A stretch of DNA of 21,343 bases from Chara braunii (taxonomy: Eukaryota; Streptophyta; Charophyceae; Charales; Characeae). The position numbers were made by a program, and so were the translations under genes. The DNA is taken from assembly GCA_003427395.1 (NCBI GenBank), contig BFEA01000770.1, positions 68,836 to 90,178 on the forward strand. Reading direction: 5' to 3'. Below the pieces are notes generated by a model, which made no database searches, was not told the DNA's origin, and was given only the letters and a program-made list of their open reading frames with translations. Shown here piece by piece: positions 7,903-17,179 of the stretch. The number at the start of each line of letters is the position of its first letter. Within the stretch, counting starts at the first letter, position 1.

Positions 7903-8670
7903 ACCCGGGTGCCTGGGTGGGCATGACCCGTGGGGCAGGTTCCCGGCTGCCCCAGCGCAAAAGAATTAAAAATAAAAAATTCTCAAAAAAAAATTGTAGT
8001 GTAGAATCACAATACAGACGACTTTCGGCCGAGGGTCACATCAGAACTCCTCTCCGAATCAGAGATAAAAATGGAAATAACAGAATCACACTAAGGCATC
8101 CCCGTTTAAACCCCTTTCCCCCCTTTAAAACCAGTTTATACCCCGCCACCCCCTCACCTTGACAGCCAACACTTGAAAACAGAAGACAGCCCGAATTTGG
8201 GCGCCTCTGGGCATGCACAGAAAACCCCACCTGCCCACCAGTCCCCCTCCCCCCCCCCACAAGAAAAGAGGGAAGTACCTTCATGTCACATCAGAGTTTC
8301 ATAAGAGGCAAAAAAAGCACGCGTCGGCAAAGAAACCGCACGCGAGTTCAAAAAGGGCAATGGAAGTACCACGACCGTGGTGTCAGTCCGCGTGCCATAT
8401 TTTACAGGGGTAAGCAGGTGTCAGATGGGGCAAAAAAAAAACAAAAAAAAAGCCCAACGAATACGTCAGGACCGAAAATTGCCGTCTCGAGGCGTCATGG
8501 CCTTATTTCTTTGCCAGCGCGTGTTTTTTTTCCCTTTACGAACTCAAAACCTGCCACATCCGCCGTTGTCTCAAAAAAAAAAGAAAAAAAAAAAGACTTC
8601 TTATTCCCACGTCCGGGGACAGCGGGTGTCAGATCCCCGGGGCGACACGCCCAGCTGCCTGGCATGGCAA
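7903..8670 (+). mobile_element. Dispersed TIR-type element, copy B (non-coding)
   Basis: The interior 8012-8225 aligns with copy A at 718-935. The left end (about 7906-7960, with GGGCATGACCCGTGGGG and later CCCCAGCGCAA) and the right end (about 8609-8668) are imperfect inverted repeats of about 45 bp. The same CCCCAGCGCAA and ATG.CCCGTG motifs occur at the left end of copy D near 10452-10500. A-rich interruptions at 8432-8452 and 8572-8594 look like secondary homopolymer growth. No transposase is visible. It is probably a non-autonomous DNA transposon; the exact ends and TSD are unresolved. Confidence 0.6.
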
Positions 8671-8929
8671 GAAAAACAGCGTAGTGAAAAAGTTCAAAAA
8701 AGTTAAAAAACCCTTTTTTCATGGGGAGTAACACATCCTTGGAAGCAGGCCCACCAAGCATTCAATGCCTCAGTCACTTCGTATCGCGCCAAGTGCCGCT
8801 TCGTTCGTTTTAGTTTTTTTCTTTTTTTTTTTTCTTTTTTTCTTTTCTTAAAAAGCCGTTGGCTTATGACAACGTTCGTGGTACATTCTTTTTCATGAAG
8901 ACAAACATAGAAGAATCGTTAGTTGGCCT
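8671..8929. other. A/T-run-rich non-coding stretch
   Basis: An interrupted polypyrimidine (T-rich) run covers 8812-8849, and AAAAAAG/CTTTTTT complementarity near 8694-8720 allows a small hairpin. No gene is visible. Confidence 0.5.
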
Positions 8930-9210
8930 GTCACACAGCAATCCCTGAAACAATAGCCAAAGTACTGCCATAATAATACATCCCGACAAAGCTAACCTTC
9001 GAAGCATCTGAGAGCTGCAAGGGCAACTTAGACCTGGGCATACCAGGGAGTTGGCTGGGAGTTGGCTGGTCGGGAGGAAGGGAAGACCAAGGGAAAGAGG
9101 AGAAGAGGAAAGGAACCAGGGGGTTCCAGTTGCAGTAGTCCAACCCCTAGCAAGACAGTTGTACCGAGAGGAGTTGGATGGGGGGTGGTGCTGCGTACCC
9201 CTCGCCCCGG

Positions 9211-9302
<92 letters not shown>

Positions 9303-9412
9303 CCCCCCTCCAACTGCCTCGCGCACCGCCCCCCCCCCCCCCCCCAAGTTAACTTCGCCTGGATGTCTTATCCGATGGCAGGACTCCGGCTATTATTTCA
9401 GGGATTGCTGTA
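8930..9412. repeat. Inverted duplication flanking a poly-C tract
   Basis: Positions 9345-9412 on the plus strand resemble 8999-8930 on the minus strand. Shared blocks are GGATGT, TTAT, TGGCAG, GGCTATT and the exact TTTCAGGGATTGCTGT. Over the best 51 bases about 43 match. In one frame both copies give similar peptides ending SGIAV, so they may be two copies of a coding fragment in opposite orientation. About 345 bases lie between, including the C88 run. It could also be an element with long, eroded inverted repeats. Confidence 0.65.
9212..9299. repeat. 88-base homopolymeric C run
   Basis: An uninterrupted C88, followed by TC8T and, after 19 bases, another C run near 9329-9345. Frames through it give only polyproline or polyglycine. 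It is the strand complement of the G83 type of tract at 4100. Confidence 0.95.
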
Positions 9413-10429
9413 GCAGCTTCGCCGCACCTCGCTGTACATCCACAATCTGCCCCCTTTCTGGAACGCCAAACCATTGCTCTCAAAGTCAAGGCTGGGCCGG
9501 CAACCGGCCGGTTCAGCTCGCCCAGATCAACCCGGGCCGAAGCAGAGGGGGTGTACCGGAAAACCGGTTTTGAAAAAAAATGCCCTTTTTTTTTCTGCGG
9601 ATTTCCATTGCGCTCTTCAAGATCTGTCCAAATCCGCAATAAAATTTTGGAGATGCTTTTTTTTTTTCAGGGGGGTTCCCGGGGGCGTTGGGAGGGCGGT
9701 ATTATTGAGGTGGGTCCAGGGACATAGGACTTTCATGCGGAGGGGTCAAGTAAACAAGCTTAGTTGTTCGACCCCCAAGTGAAGATTTCAATTCAGCACT
9801 GTAAGATATCATGCACTACATCATTAAATATAGCCCACAACACTCAAGAGGCCCAGAGACAGATGCTGACATGAGGTCCTTGCCAAAAGGTTTAGCTCTC
9901 CCAGATTATATGTCAACAGCAGAAAAGTTATGGGTTCAGGTTTCAGCTCGTGAAAGGCAGAGCCTTTTCTGTGTGGATTTTTCTATGTACGGTGGTTCAT
10001 CAGTCCGAAAGTGTCTTGCCTGGAAGTCTGTCCAGATACATGTAGTGCAGCTGAGGTCCATTCTTGGGTTTGCACCACGGACAGCATTGCTATTCTGACT
10101 TCACGAAACGCAAACCCATAACTTCTTTCCCAACTTCTTTCCCGGAGCGTAGCGACATCGAAGAAGAATATAATTTCAGAAAGCCCCAACGCAAAGTATA
10201 TCGTGTTCATCCTCCTTTTCATCCTCCTGACTCACGCTGGACGAGTATAAGGACCTGTTCCTTGTGTCTGATCCATGCTCCATCAGACCATACATTGCCA
10301 AATTCGAAAACCAGGGCCTACTGGACCCCACATCATGAAAAACATGTGTGGTGGTTTTCTCCATTGCTGCTTCTTTTCAAGAAGTGGGTCCAAAAGGCCC
10401 CAATTTTTTTTTTTTTTACAAAGCCAGCA
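9413..10429. other. About 1 kb without a supportable gene
   Basis: A GC-rich self-complementary patch at about 9488-9570 (GCCGGCAACCGGCCGG, then ACCGGAAAACCGGT) resembles the palindromic ends of the A/B/D family and may be a lone terminus. A plus-strand frame at 9811-10098 is open for about 95 codons with ordinary composition but has no recognisable domain. Confidence 0.45.
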
Positions 10430-11275
10430 GCCTCCCGGGGTCTGGGCAATCGCGGGGATGCCCGTGACTCCCTGGTACTGCCCACCGCCCCCCAGCGCAA
10501 CGGTTGGGCCGGGGATATGCCGGGCCGGTCGACCGCCGGGTCCAACCAGCAGGCTCCCGGTTGAAGGAGGGGCCACCAGTCCATGCGGGGACTGGGGGGC
10601 CTTGAGCTCAAAATACCATTTTCTGGCTACAGACCTGTCCTTGAGCTCACGCTACATTTACAGCAGTGCAAATAAAATCAAGTATGCCTTGGTATACTTC
10701 CTGTCCTCGGATCATAACTTCTATCCAGTCGTGAGTACACCTCTGTGTGTCCAGATTGCCCAGAGTATACATTTTCTGCCAAGACGGAACCGATTGAGCT
10801 TAAAAGGCCCTTTGTACATTGCCCGGTGGGCGACGAGAAGGACAAAACTCACGCGTCTTCTGTCAAGCTGCCGCCGAACAAACTCACCTCTTCGCGCATA
10901 CTTCATCTCACTTCTATCAGGATCTCTGTGATCATCCTCCACGTCCATGGAATGTCTTTCACCTCGAGCAGGTACCTTCCTGGCTACAGCAGCTACCTGC
11001 AATCACCAGAAAAGAATTGTCAGTCAATGAATACTACTTACATAGTCTAATAGTCTCACTCTTCATATGAAATAACACTCGTGAGGCCGTAGGGGCTTCC
11101 CGCACGCAATCTGGAAGGGCACAGAGTGACGACCCCGCCGACAAGAGGTTGCCGGGGCCTAACGCAAAGGCCCAGCTGTGAAACATGTAGCCTAGCCTGT
11201 TTCGAAAAAAGGACGGTGGTCACACTGGTCAGGGTACCGGGCCAAGTAACTGGGATCCCCGCAGGCCGCTGCCAC
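10430..11275 (+). mobile_element. Dispersed TIR-type element, copy D, with coding-like interior
   Basis: The left end at 10452-10478 (GCGGGGATGCCCGTGACT, then GGTAC) recurs inverted at 11233-11262 (minus strand: GCGGGGATCCCAGTTACT, then GGTAC). About 20 of 27 positions match. The left end also carries CCCCAGCGCAA at 10490-10500, as in copy B. This ties D to the A/B family. Unlike A and B, its interior holds protein-like frames (10718-11070). The boundaries are approximate and no target-site duplication was identified. Confidence 0.5.
10718..11070 (+). pseudogene. Decayed coding fragment of unknown family inside copy D
   Basis: Two consecutive plus-strand frames look protein-like. The first, from 10718, contains a CPDC pair and then an HCP a little over 20 residues later, with charged residues between. 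It loses character near 10860. The second, ending at 11070, contains HFYQDLCDHPPRPW and then FHLEQVPSWLQQL. Its mix of aromatic, Cys/His and hydrophobic residues is unlike the simple-repeat frames around it. One frameshift or a short intron would be needed to join them. I do not recognise the family. Its position between inverted repeats suggests a remnant of a transposase or an associated zinc-binding protein, but that is inference. Confidence 0.35.
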
Positions 11276-12216
11276 TTCCTGAAGGGATGGGAAAGGCAGT
11301 GCCTACTAGTCTACCCAGACCCCAAAGGCTGGCATAAAGGACGTGGCTGCGGCTGTCTGAGGAGCTTTTGCAATTTGGCAGACAGCGCTAAGCCACAGAA
11401 GCACACATGTGCCTTGAGAGCAGCACAAGCACTGCCCAGTGGACCAGAGAGTGGGCGAGCGTGGAGGCAGGCAGCATAAGCCATAGCTGGGCTCTGCCCC
11501 TTGGAGGGTGGAGGTGGTGAGTGGCAAGGAGATCCTACACAGAGGAAGCCTATAGGGAGAATATTTCTGAGATAGGGAGAAGGGTGTGGCGAGAGGCATA
11601 CCCGGTGGTCGCCTAGAACATGTTCAGCACGGAACACTGTGCGTCCAGGCATCGGAGGGAGCAGAGCTGTACTCCGCAACATATTTCGGAGACTACAATC
11701 TTAAAAATGAATCCAAAATTTTTGAATAACGTAGTCAAAGAAATTGGCGAACAACCACGAAAAAAAAAAAACAAACCAAAAACTTAAAAAAAAAGTACCA
11801 AAAAAAAAGCCTCGATACGTTACAAACTTATAATACAAAGTCTATACAATACAAGGGGTTCCAGGGTTTGCAAAAGGTCCTCTCCTCTCCTTTTTTCCTT
11901 AACAAATACGAGTTTACCATTTCCGAACTCAAAACCAGTCATTCATGCACCTTACACAAGGCCCATCCTAATTTGCCCCTCTGTTGTGTATCATTCCATT
12001 CCATTTTAACTGACAGAGAAAGCAAGAAACACTTCCACCGGAATGCAGATTCTTGTGTCTTCATGGATGTCATCATGATGATTGTCATACTCTAACACTG
12101 ACTCTGACTCTGGCCTTGTGTTCAAAGTCAAGAGTCAAAGTCGGCAGACAAATGAGGCTTGGAAATCTGACATTTGATTTCTTAAAACTATATTGATCGA
12201 AGTTCAAGTTTCTCAC
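11276..12216. other. Non-coding stretch with A-rich patch
   Basis: No gene could be supported. An A-run-rich segment lies at 11760-11812. A long minus-strand frame at 11311-11682 has Ser/Pro/Leu-rich composition without any domain and reads like chance openness in GC-rich DNA. 12085-12216 is the intron side of the splice-donor candidate on the minus strand. Confidence 0.45.
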
Positions 12217-12627
12217 CTGGGGTCCCATCCATGATGACTGTGGCGCTGAAGGTGACGGTGTCGGAAGAGCTGACTTTGCTCCTGGGGCCGCTGCGGTGAC
12301 AGATGCTGCGGCTTTCTCTGCTTCTGCTGCGGCCGCTGCTACTCCGTTGAGCGATCCTCTCCCTAGCCTTCCTCGATCTGACCAGTCCTCCATATCGCTC
12401 GTCGCACTGTCGGTTGGCAGTGCGGCACTGTCTGGACTGCGGGATGCTTCTCCATTTCCATAAACCGATGCAGTTGTGGACGGACCTGCGCCAGCTGTTG
12501 CGCTATCTGTGTTCACCTGCGGCTCCGACAACGGCGCCGTAGAGAATGCTGATGGTGGTGGCTGTGCATCCTTCGTTGTGGAGTTGAGATTCATGTCTCC
12601 ACCAAGAATCGTCTGACCCACAGAGCT
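12217..12627 (-). CDS. Possible exon encoding a Ser/Ala/Pro-rich low-complexity segment
   Basis: A minus-strand frame is open across the segment and encodes a Ser/Thr/Ala/Pro/Gly-rich, probably disordered polypeptide with an alanine run (GVAAAAAEAEKAAA). A donor-like CCCCAG|GTGAGA ends the segment at 12217. An acceptor-like GTGTGCAG precedes 12627, and an in-frame ATG (MNLNSTTKDA) lies about 36 bases inside. If real, it is an internal or first exon of 411 bases. It lies just past the poly-A tail of the minus-strand LINE, so the LINE would sit in an upstream intron or upstream of the gene. No domain is recognisable. It could also be ORF1-type sequence of an unrelated retroelement. The composition favours coding over chance, but only weakly. 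Confidence 0.35.
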
Positions 12628-12718
12628 CTGCACACCAAGATAGGACTTGTCAGGAGGTCCTCAGAGGACTGGAAACTGCGAGCTTTACTTCATTTGTTGG
12701 TGTTTACTTCATTTCTGG

Positions 12719-12730
12719 TTTTTTTTTTTT
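12719..12730. repeat. T12 run
   Basis: A homopolymer 34 bases from the LINE tail. It is possibly a second A-tail remnant on the minus strand. Confidence 0.7.
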
Positions 12731-12781
12731 AACTAAGCTATATTCTTCGCTCATACGCCTCTGTTTTTTTTTTTTTTTTTT

Positions 12782-13073
12782 GAAACAGGTCCTTATGGTC
12801 CTGCCTCCATATCCATTCTGGGGAGCGTCATTCCGGTTCCTTTCCACCAGCAAGTGAAGAGTTGAAATACATGGTGAACACTCTCACGCTTCCTTCCGTC
12901 TGGCCGAAGGAACCCGGAGCAGCATTGATTGCTCCAGAGCAGGAGGATCGACTGTCAGCTTGCCCTACCACTTTTCCTCTCAGAATCTCCTGCGACTCTG
13001 TCAGATGGTTCTTGTAAAGCAAGAAAAGAGGAGAGTTGTCTATATTGTTGAGATTGTAATCTCATTTTGCCCA
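12782..13073 (-). other. LINE 3' UTR with two potential stem-loops
   Basis: The region lies between the stop of the C-terminal frame and the poly-A tail. In the RNA sense, two short hairpins can form: TTCCTTC paired with GAAGGAA, and GGAGCA paired with TGCTCC, the latter with a GCATTGA-type loop (plus-strand reading). Both lie in the part shared with the second copy at 6318-6449. LINE 3' UTR structures can recruit the element's own reverse transcriptase; that role here is inference. Confidence 0.6.
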
Positions 13074-13667
13074 TCAGTGGGTCATTGTCCTTGCTGGAAT
13101 TGCACTGTGCCATTTCTTCCAAATCAATCTGTTATCTGCCACAGTTCCAATCCTTCCCTGTAGAAGCCAGTTTCTCAAGAAAGACCGTCTCTTGGTGGCT
13201 AGTCTTTCTGGTCTGACTTTCATTGTTGATGTCACCTCCCTCCATCTGGATCGAATCTCAGTTTCCGCCATTCCCAGCAGTAGAACCCACATTTCTTCCC
13301 TTGCCACCTCCGTACCCTCGATAGTCTTGGTACACCTTTTCCAGATTACCCATAGAGCCAGCTTCCTGAGCAGGTGAAACCAGACTTCCTTGCCTCCTTT
13401 GAGATTGTTAGTATTGTTGGATAGGAGCAGGATGTTCAGAGGAGTTGTGGACGGAGGGGGTGATGAGAAGAGGAGGGACCATAGGTTGTGCACCTTGTTC
13501 CATATCCATGCTGCTTCAGTGCAACACAGGAGGCAGTGGGGTATATCGTCCGGGATGTTGTCTGTGCACAACCTGCATAATTCGGAGAGGTCAGGGTCCG
13601 TATATTTCCTCCTCTTGTGGAGCCATTGATTGACAGGCAGAGATGTGTGTGCTACGAGCCACTGCAT
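13074..13667 (-). pseudogene. LINE C-terminal zf-RVT-like region
   Basis: The 197-codon frame contains CRLC near residue 31 and then an HCLLCC cluster about 14 residues later, followed by an aromatic-rich AAWIWNKVHNLW stretch. This matches the layout of the zf-RVT zinc-binding region after plant LINE reverse transcriptases (C-x2-C, spacer, H-x3-C). The remainder is basic and ends near the 3' UTR at 13074. In the family it is thought to help bind template RNA or target DNA. This part is open, but it is out of frame with the upstream pieces. Confidence 0.75.
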
Positions 13668-13898
13668 ACTTCGGATCCTAACCGGTCTAATAGACAGGTA
13701 CTTCGTCCAAGGGATGAAAATGAGGTCCGTGGGGTCTAGATTCAGAATCTCCCTCCATTTTCCTTTGAGTCTGGAGTCCGAATCTGTGGTCTGTAGACCC
13801 AGGTCATAACCGAATTTAACATCATATTCAAATATCGTCCTCGTTTTCCCTGACTTACCCTGCTTCCAGACCCGCTCTTTCAGGCCGAATTCGAGGTT

Positions 13899-14192
13899 TT
13901 AAATGCTAAGATCCAGTTGGAAGATTTTCCAGGGCTTCGCCTTTGAGACCCTCAATTTTCTAGTATGTCGGAAGGTTTCTAGTATGCTGTCGGACTGAGG
14001 TTCTTTGTTCAGGATTTCCAGCTCTTCTAGGCTGTGATTAGTGAAGGGGTATGAATAGAATTTAGATAGATAGCTGAGTGGGTTGGTTCGAGAGATTCGA
14101 ATTGCTATGCTCTGGTAGGCTGAGATTGGGAGATGAGCATGCCCCAACCCCCGGACTTCCACGAAAATTCCTCCCTTAGGAGGGAGAGCCAC
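13899..14192 (-). pseudogene. LINE ORF2 fragment before the zinc-binding tail
   Basis: An open minus-strand frame of about 97 codons with normal globular composition (for example SYLSKFYSYPFTNHSLEELE) lies in the right place and orientation between the linker and the Cys/His domain. I have no motif that proves its identity; the assignment is by position. Confidence 0.5.
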
Positions 14193-14325
14193 TGTGTTGG
14201 AATGCTCTTCTGAAAAAAAAATGTTAGGTTTTCAGTAAGGGAGTGGCAGCCTTTTAAATCGTTTCGGAGCTCCTGTTCTGTAGATCATCGCCCTAGATCT
14301 TCTGGCCACATGTGTTTCATCTGCC

Positions 14326-15080
14326 TCACCTCTTTTTCCACCCAGGACAACCTCTCCGGTCCTTTGTGCGTAGTGTCCATGGCACTCCGTTAGGGTCTAT
14401 GATCCAGGGGTTGCAGAAGAGAGGTCGTCTTAGGACCCCTTCTCTGTTTCCTGGTGTACCGTGTTTGGTTGGCATCATTCTGCACCAGGCTTTTGATGGT
14501 AGGGCTCCAGTATGAGATCGCTGTTTGGGTGGGGGTTGCGATAGGCTCTGCTGGGTTGCTTCTGCGATGTCTGCCTGATTTGATTGTCCAGTCCTTCGCA
14601 ATTAACGAAAAGATGCCTCTCATATCCGGAGGGGGGAGTTGATGGGTGCTAGGTTTCTGATGTTGTCTAGAGCCATCTGGGTCCATGGAATGAATTGTCT
14701 AATCAGGATCTTGATAATTCATTTCATCTGCAGTGCTATGGAGTGTGTTTGCGGTCAATTAGCCCAAGGCCCCCCTCCTGTGGTTTCCTAAACATGTGGT
14801 TCCGGGCTACCCTATTGATACATGTGGTCCCATTCGGGTCTCCTGTCCATAGATAACATCTCGCCCTGTTCTTTAACGTCTTGAGGTCGTCGTCAGCAAG
14901 AGACCAGATGGATGCCATGTACCACAGTGTGGAGAAAATTGCCGTGTTAATTCGTAGGGCTCGTCTAATTAGTGAAGCCTCGGCGTTTTTGCATGGGGCC
15001 AAGCGGGTGATTGCCCTGGCCACTAGGTTCTGACCCATACCTGCCCATACCCCGTCCGTCCTTGTTAACCATGATACCAA
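14326..15080 (-). pseudogene. LINE ORF2 linker/thumb region
   Basis: Between the RT and the C-terminal Cys/His domain, the minus strand keeps L1-like signatures. Examples are RAITRLAPCKNAEASL, IFSTLWYMASIW, FRKPQEGGLGLIDRK at 14736-15080, and YWSPTIKSLV and PLFCNPWIIDPNG in two different frames below 14690. The frame switches show further indels. This region in plant LINEs connects RT to the zinc-binding tail. Confidence 0.75.
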
Positions 15081-15225
15081 GGAAATGTAGTGCTTGATCT
15101 CCCACCATTCATGACATGGGTGTGGCTGTATCGGTTGGTTGGGGAGGGGTGCCGTCTGCTAGCCACCAGCCTCCAGCCCCAGTTGACCTTCATTTCTGAT
15201 GCCAGTCTGAAGACTTCCATTGCTC

Positions 15226-16121
15226 TTACGAGGGCTTGGAAAGAACGTTGTTGGCGCGAATGAGGACCGTAAGGTCATCGGTGGACATTAGTGCAGAGGG
15301 TAGAGCGAAGTCGTGTAATGGACTGAAGTTGCGTTCAGTGAGACGGTCAATGGATGGATCTTTCCGAAGGAAGGAAGCTATGGCTTCCATAAGGAAGAGG
15401 AATATGGGCGGAGCCAATGGGTCGCCTTGTCTGACCGATCTTGACATCGGGTAGGTCTCCGATAGGCTCCTATTGATCTGGACTCTGCCTGTTGCATCTG
15501 AATAAAGGACTTGCACCCAATCTTTGAAGTTCGGGCCTACTCCCATTTTCTCCATGCAGGCATGGAGAAAATCCCAATTGACTTGATCGTAGGCCTTTTC
15601 AACGTCGAAAAACAGGACTGCAGCCTTCATTCGTTTTTCTGCGATCTTCTTTGCTGCCTCATTCAGCGACGTGACGTAGTCTACTATGTACCGGCCCAGG
15701 ATAAAGCCTGCTTGGTCGACGTGAAAGCATTTGTTCGTTAGTTTTGTGATTCTATTCGCAAGAGCCTTAGCGAGGATTTTGTAGGGAGTGGTGAGTGACA
15801 TGGGTCTGTAGTTCTTTAGGTCTTCTTTGTCTCCTTTCTTATGCAGCAATGATACCACACTGGTGCTTAGTTCATTGCCTAGGCCTATTTTTGCCTGCTG
15901 TCGTTGAAGAAATCGAGCAGGTCCTCTCCTAGGGTCGGCCAGAAGCAGCTCCAAAATTCTTTTGAGAGGCCGTCAACGCCCAGAGCTTTGTCATTTCCCA
16001 TCTGGGTCAGGCCTACATGTAGCTCAGCTAGGGTTAGGGGCTTGTCCAGGCCTTCCAATTGGGTTGTCGAGATTGTCTTGTCAAATGAATCATTTGAATC
16101 ATTTCTCTCGATTTTATCGTG
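15226..16121 (-). pseudogene. LINE reverse transcriptase domain, frameshifted, STDD in place of the (F/Y)ADD box
   Basis: The RT would copy LINE RNA into DNA at the nicked target. The N-terminal part (about 16121-15890) includes KALGVDGLSKEFW, the usual fingers motif. After a frameshift near 15890 the next frame carries LHKKGD, NYRPMSL, the palm Asp in FFDVEKAYDQVNW, the SVRQGDPL motif and then STDD followed by LTVLIRAN at about 15252-15285. Active RTs usually have F/Y-A-D-D at the last site. Here both residues before DD are changed, each explainable by a single transition. A second frameshift near 15240 ends the frame with a stop at 15226. The following residues typical of LINEs continue in another frame. 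It is clearly an RT by motif order, and clearly a pseudogene. Confidence 0.9.
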
Positions 16122-16456
16122 TCATCCTCGCACGGGGGCACGATAATAATCTTCTCTGCACTGTTCCAATTTAAATGGGTGTTCCAAAGGCCCAGATCAT
16201 CCGAAACATAAGAAGACAGCCAATGGGCCTTTTTTCTTCTTTTTGCAGAGCACCAAATCGACTGTTTAATGAATCGATAGGATTCGATACCCTTTCGTTC
16301 GTCATCGTTTTGATAAACCCACCAACCCAACCCATCCCAAGGCCCCACCCAACCCAACCTAATCCAATTTGTCAAGGGGGGGGGGAAAAAAAGAACCACA
16401 ACAAAGCGACTTCAAATAACTTTATCAAAACTTGTTTCATTTTTTTACCCAAAAAA
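16122..16456. other. Stretch upstream of the LINE, no endonuclease seen
   Basis: This is where the 5' part of an intact LINE would continue on the minus strand. A frame at 16034-16399 has a tryptophan-containing, possibly LINE-derived run (AHWLSSYVSDDLGLW), but no AP-endonuclease motifs. A CCCAACC-rich patch lies at 16311-16366, followed by a G10 run. Confidence 0.45.
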
Positions 16457-16559
16457 GCTAGGTTGTTGGATCGGACATCCGGGACCCCCCTGACCGTCCA
16501 GGATGTCCAACCGGACGTCTGGTCGGACGTCCGACTGGACAGGGGTTGTCCGACCTAGC

Positions 16560-16595
<36 letters not shown>

Positions 16596-16837
16596 CTCAG
16601 AAAAATCTGAAAAAAAATATATGTTATGTAACATAACAATACAAGCAACTTTTGCCTTGGAGGCATGTTCAAGTTCGCAGTCAATCATGAGTTAAAAATC
16701 GAAAACCGAAAAAAATATATATATATATTTTTTTTTTACGGAATTTTTTTTTTTTTTTCCCGGACGACAGGGGTACCGGACGTATGGGGGAGACGTCCGG
16801 GGGAGACGACCGGCCCCCGGACCATTGGTAACCTAGC
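16457..16837. mobile_element. 381-bp TIR element, copy C
   Basis: GCTAGGTT at 16457-16464 is matched by AACCTAGC at 16830-16837. Inside each end lies a dense cluster of GGACGTCCGG-like palindromes (16470-16556 and 16760-16820). A run of six A lies immediately outside both ends, compatible with a 6-base target duplication but not decisive. The centre carries A31, a TTATGTAACATAA palindrome and ACAATACA.GCAACTTT, which resembles the interior of copies A and B. It is probably a non-autonomous DNA transposon. Confidence 0.65.
16562..16592. repeat. A31 homopolymer
   Basis: Located inside copy C, next to the shared interior block. Copies A and B also have A-rich runs at corresponding places, so it may have grown from an A-rich seed in the element. 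Confidence 0.9.
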
Positions 16838-17179
16838 AAAAAAGCATTATCCATTCCAAGCTTGACCGAAGCCATCTAAGCGGGAAGCATCAATAGGGAG
16901 AGAAGAAGGAACAAAAGAAATCCAGCTAAGGCCAGAGAAGAAATGCCGTGCCATTTCAACCTGATGACACGGAACAGCAAAACAAGGCACAATGCAGAGT
17001 CCAAAAATGCGGGGGTCACAGGTCTCTGCTGCTCTCAGCAAGTTCGGCCCTCCACGACAGCTTCGGGCATCAAAAGGAAGACAACCTTTGTCCTTCTGAA
17101 AGAAATAAGCATAACAGAGAGTAAAAGAAGTTGTATTCCCTTTATAGTACCCACAACTAATGTGTCCAGAGCAGTATTG
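16838..17179. other. Non-coding stretch, no feature recognised
   Basis: Open frames on both strands are short and show no domain. Nothing further is supportable. Confidence 0.45.

Larger units (their letters stand above)
12764..16121 (-). mobile_element. L1-like non-LTR retrotransposon (LINE), 5'-truncated and inactivated
   Basis: Read on the minus strand, the element shows, in order, a reverse transcriptase (16121 to about 15226), a long linker with L1-like signatures, a C-terminal Cys/His region (13667-13074), a 3' UTR of about 295 bases and an A18 tail (T18 at 12764-12781). LINEs copy themselves by target-primed reverse transcription. This copy is dead: the RT spans at least two frames with breaks near 15890 and 15240, more frame changes occur at about 15100-15170 and between 14736 and 13668, and the active-site box is altered. 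No AP-endonuclease domain is seen upstream. The clade call rests on the RT plus zf-RVT layout typical of plant L1 elements. No target-site duplication was found. Confidence 0.88.

Noticed and set aside
8864-9573. Polyproline/polyglycine protein frames up to 149 codons
   Set aside because: They are produced by the C88 tract; homopolymer length decides the frame.
13192-13633. Plus-strand open frames in the LINE C-terminal region
   Set aside because: Antisense shadows of the zf-RVT-like frame.
15904-16174. Plus-strand frames overlapping the LINE
   Set aside because: They are antisense to clear reverse-transcriptase motifs on the minus strand.
16122-16456. LINE AP-endonuclease domain
   Set aside because: No endonuclease motifs could be read in any minus-strand frame upstream of the RT; the copy appears truncated.
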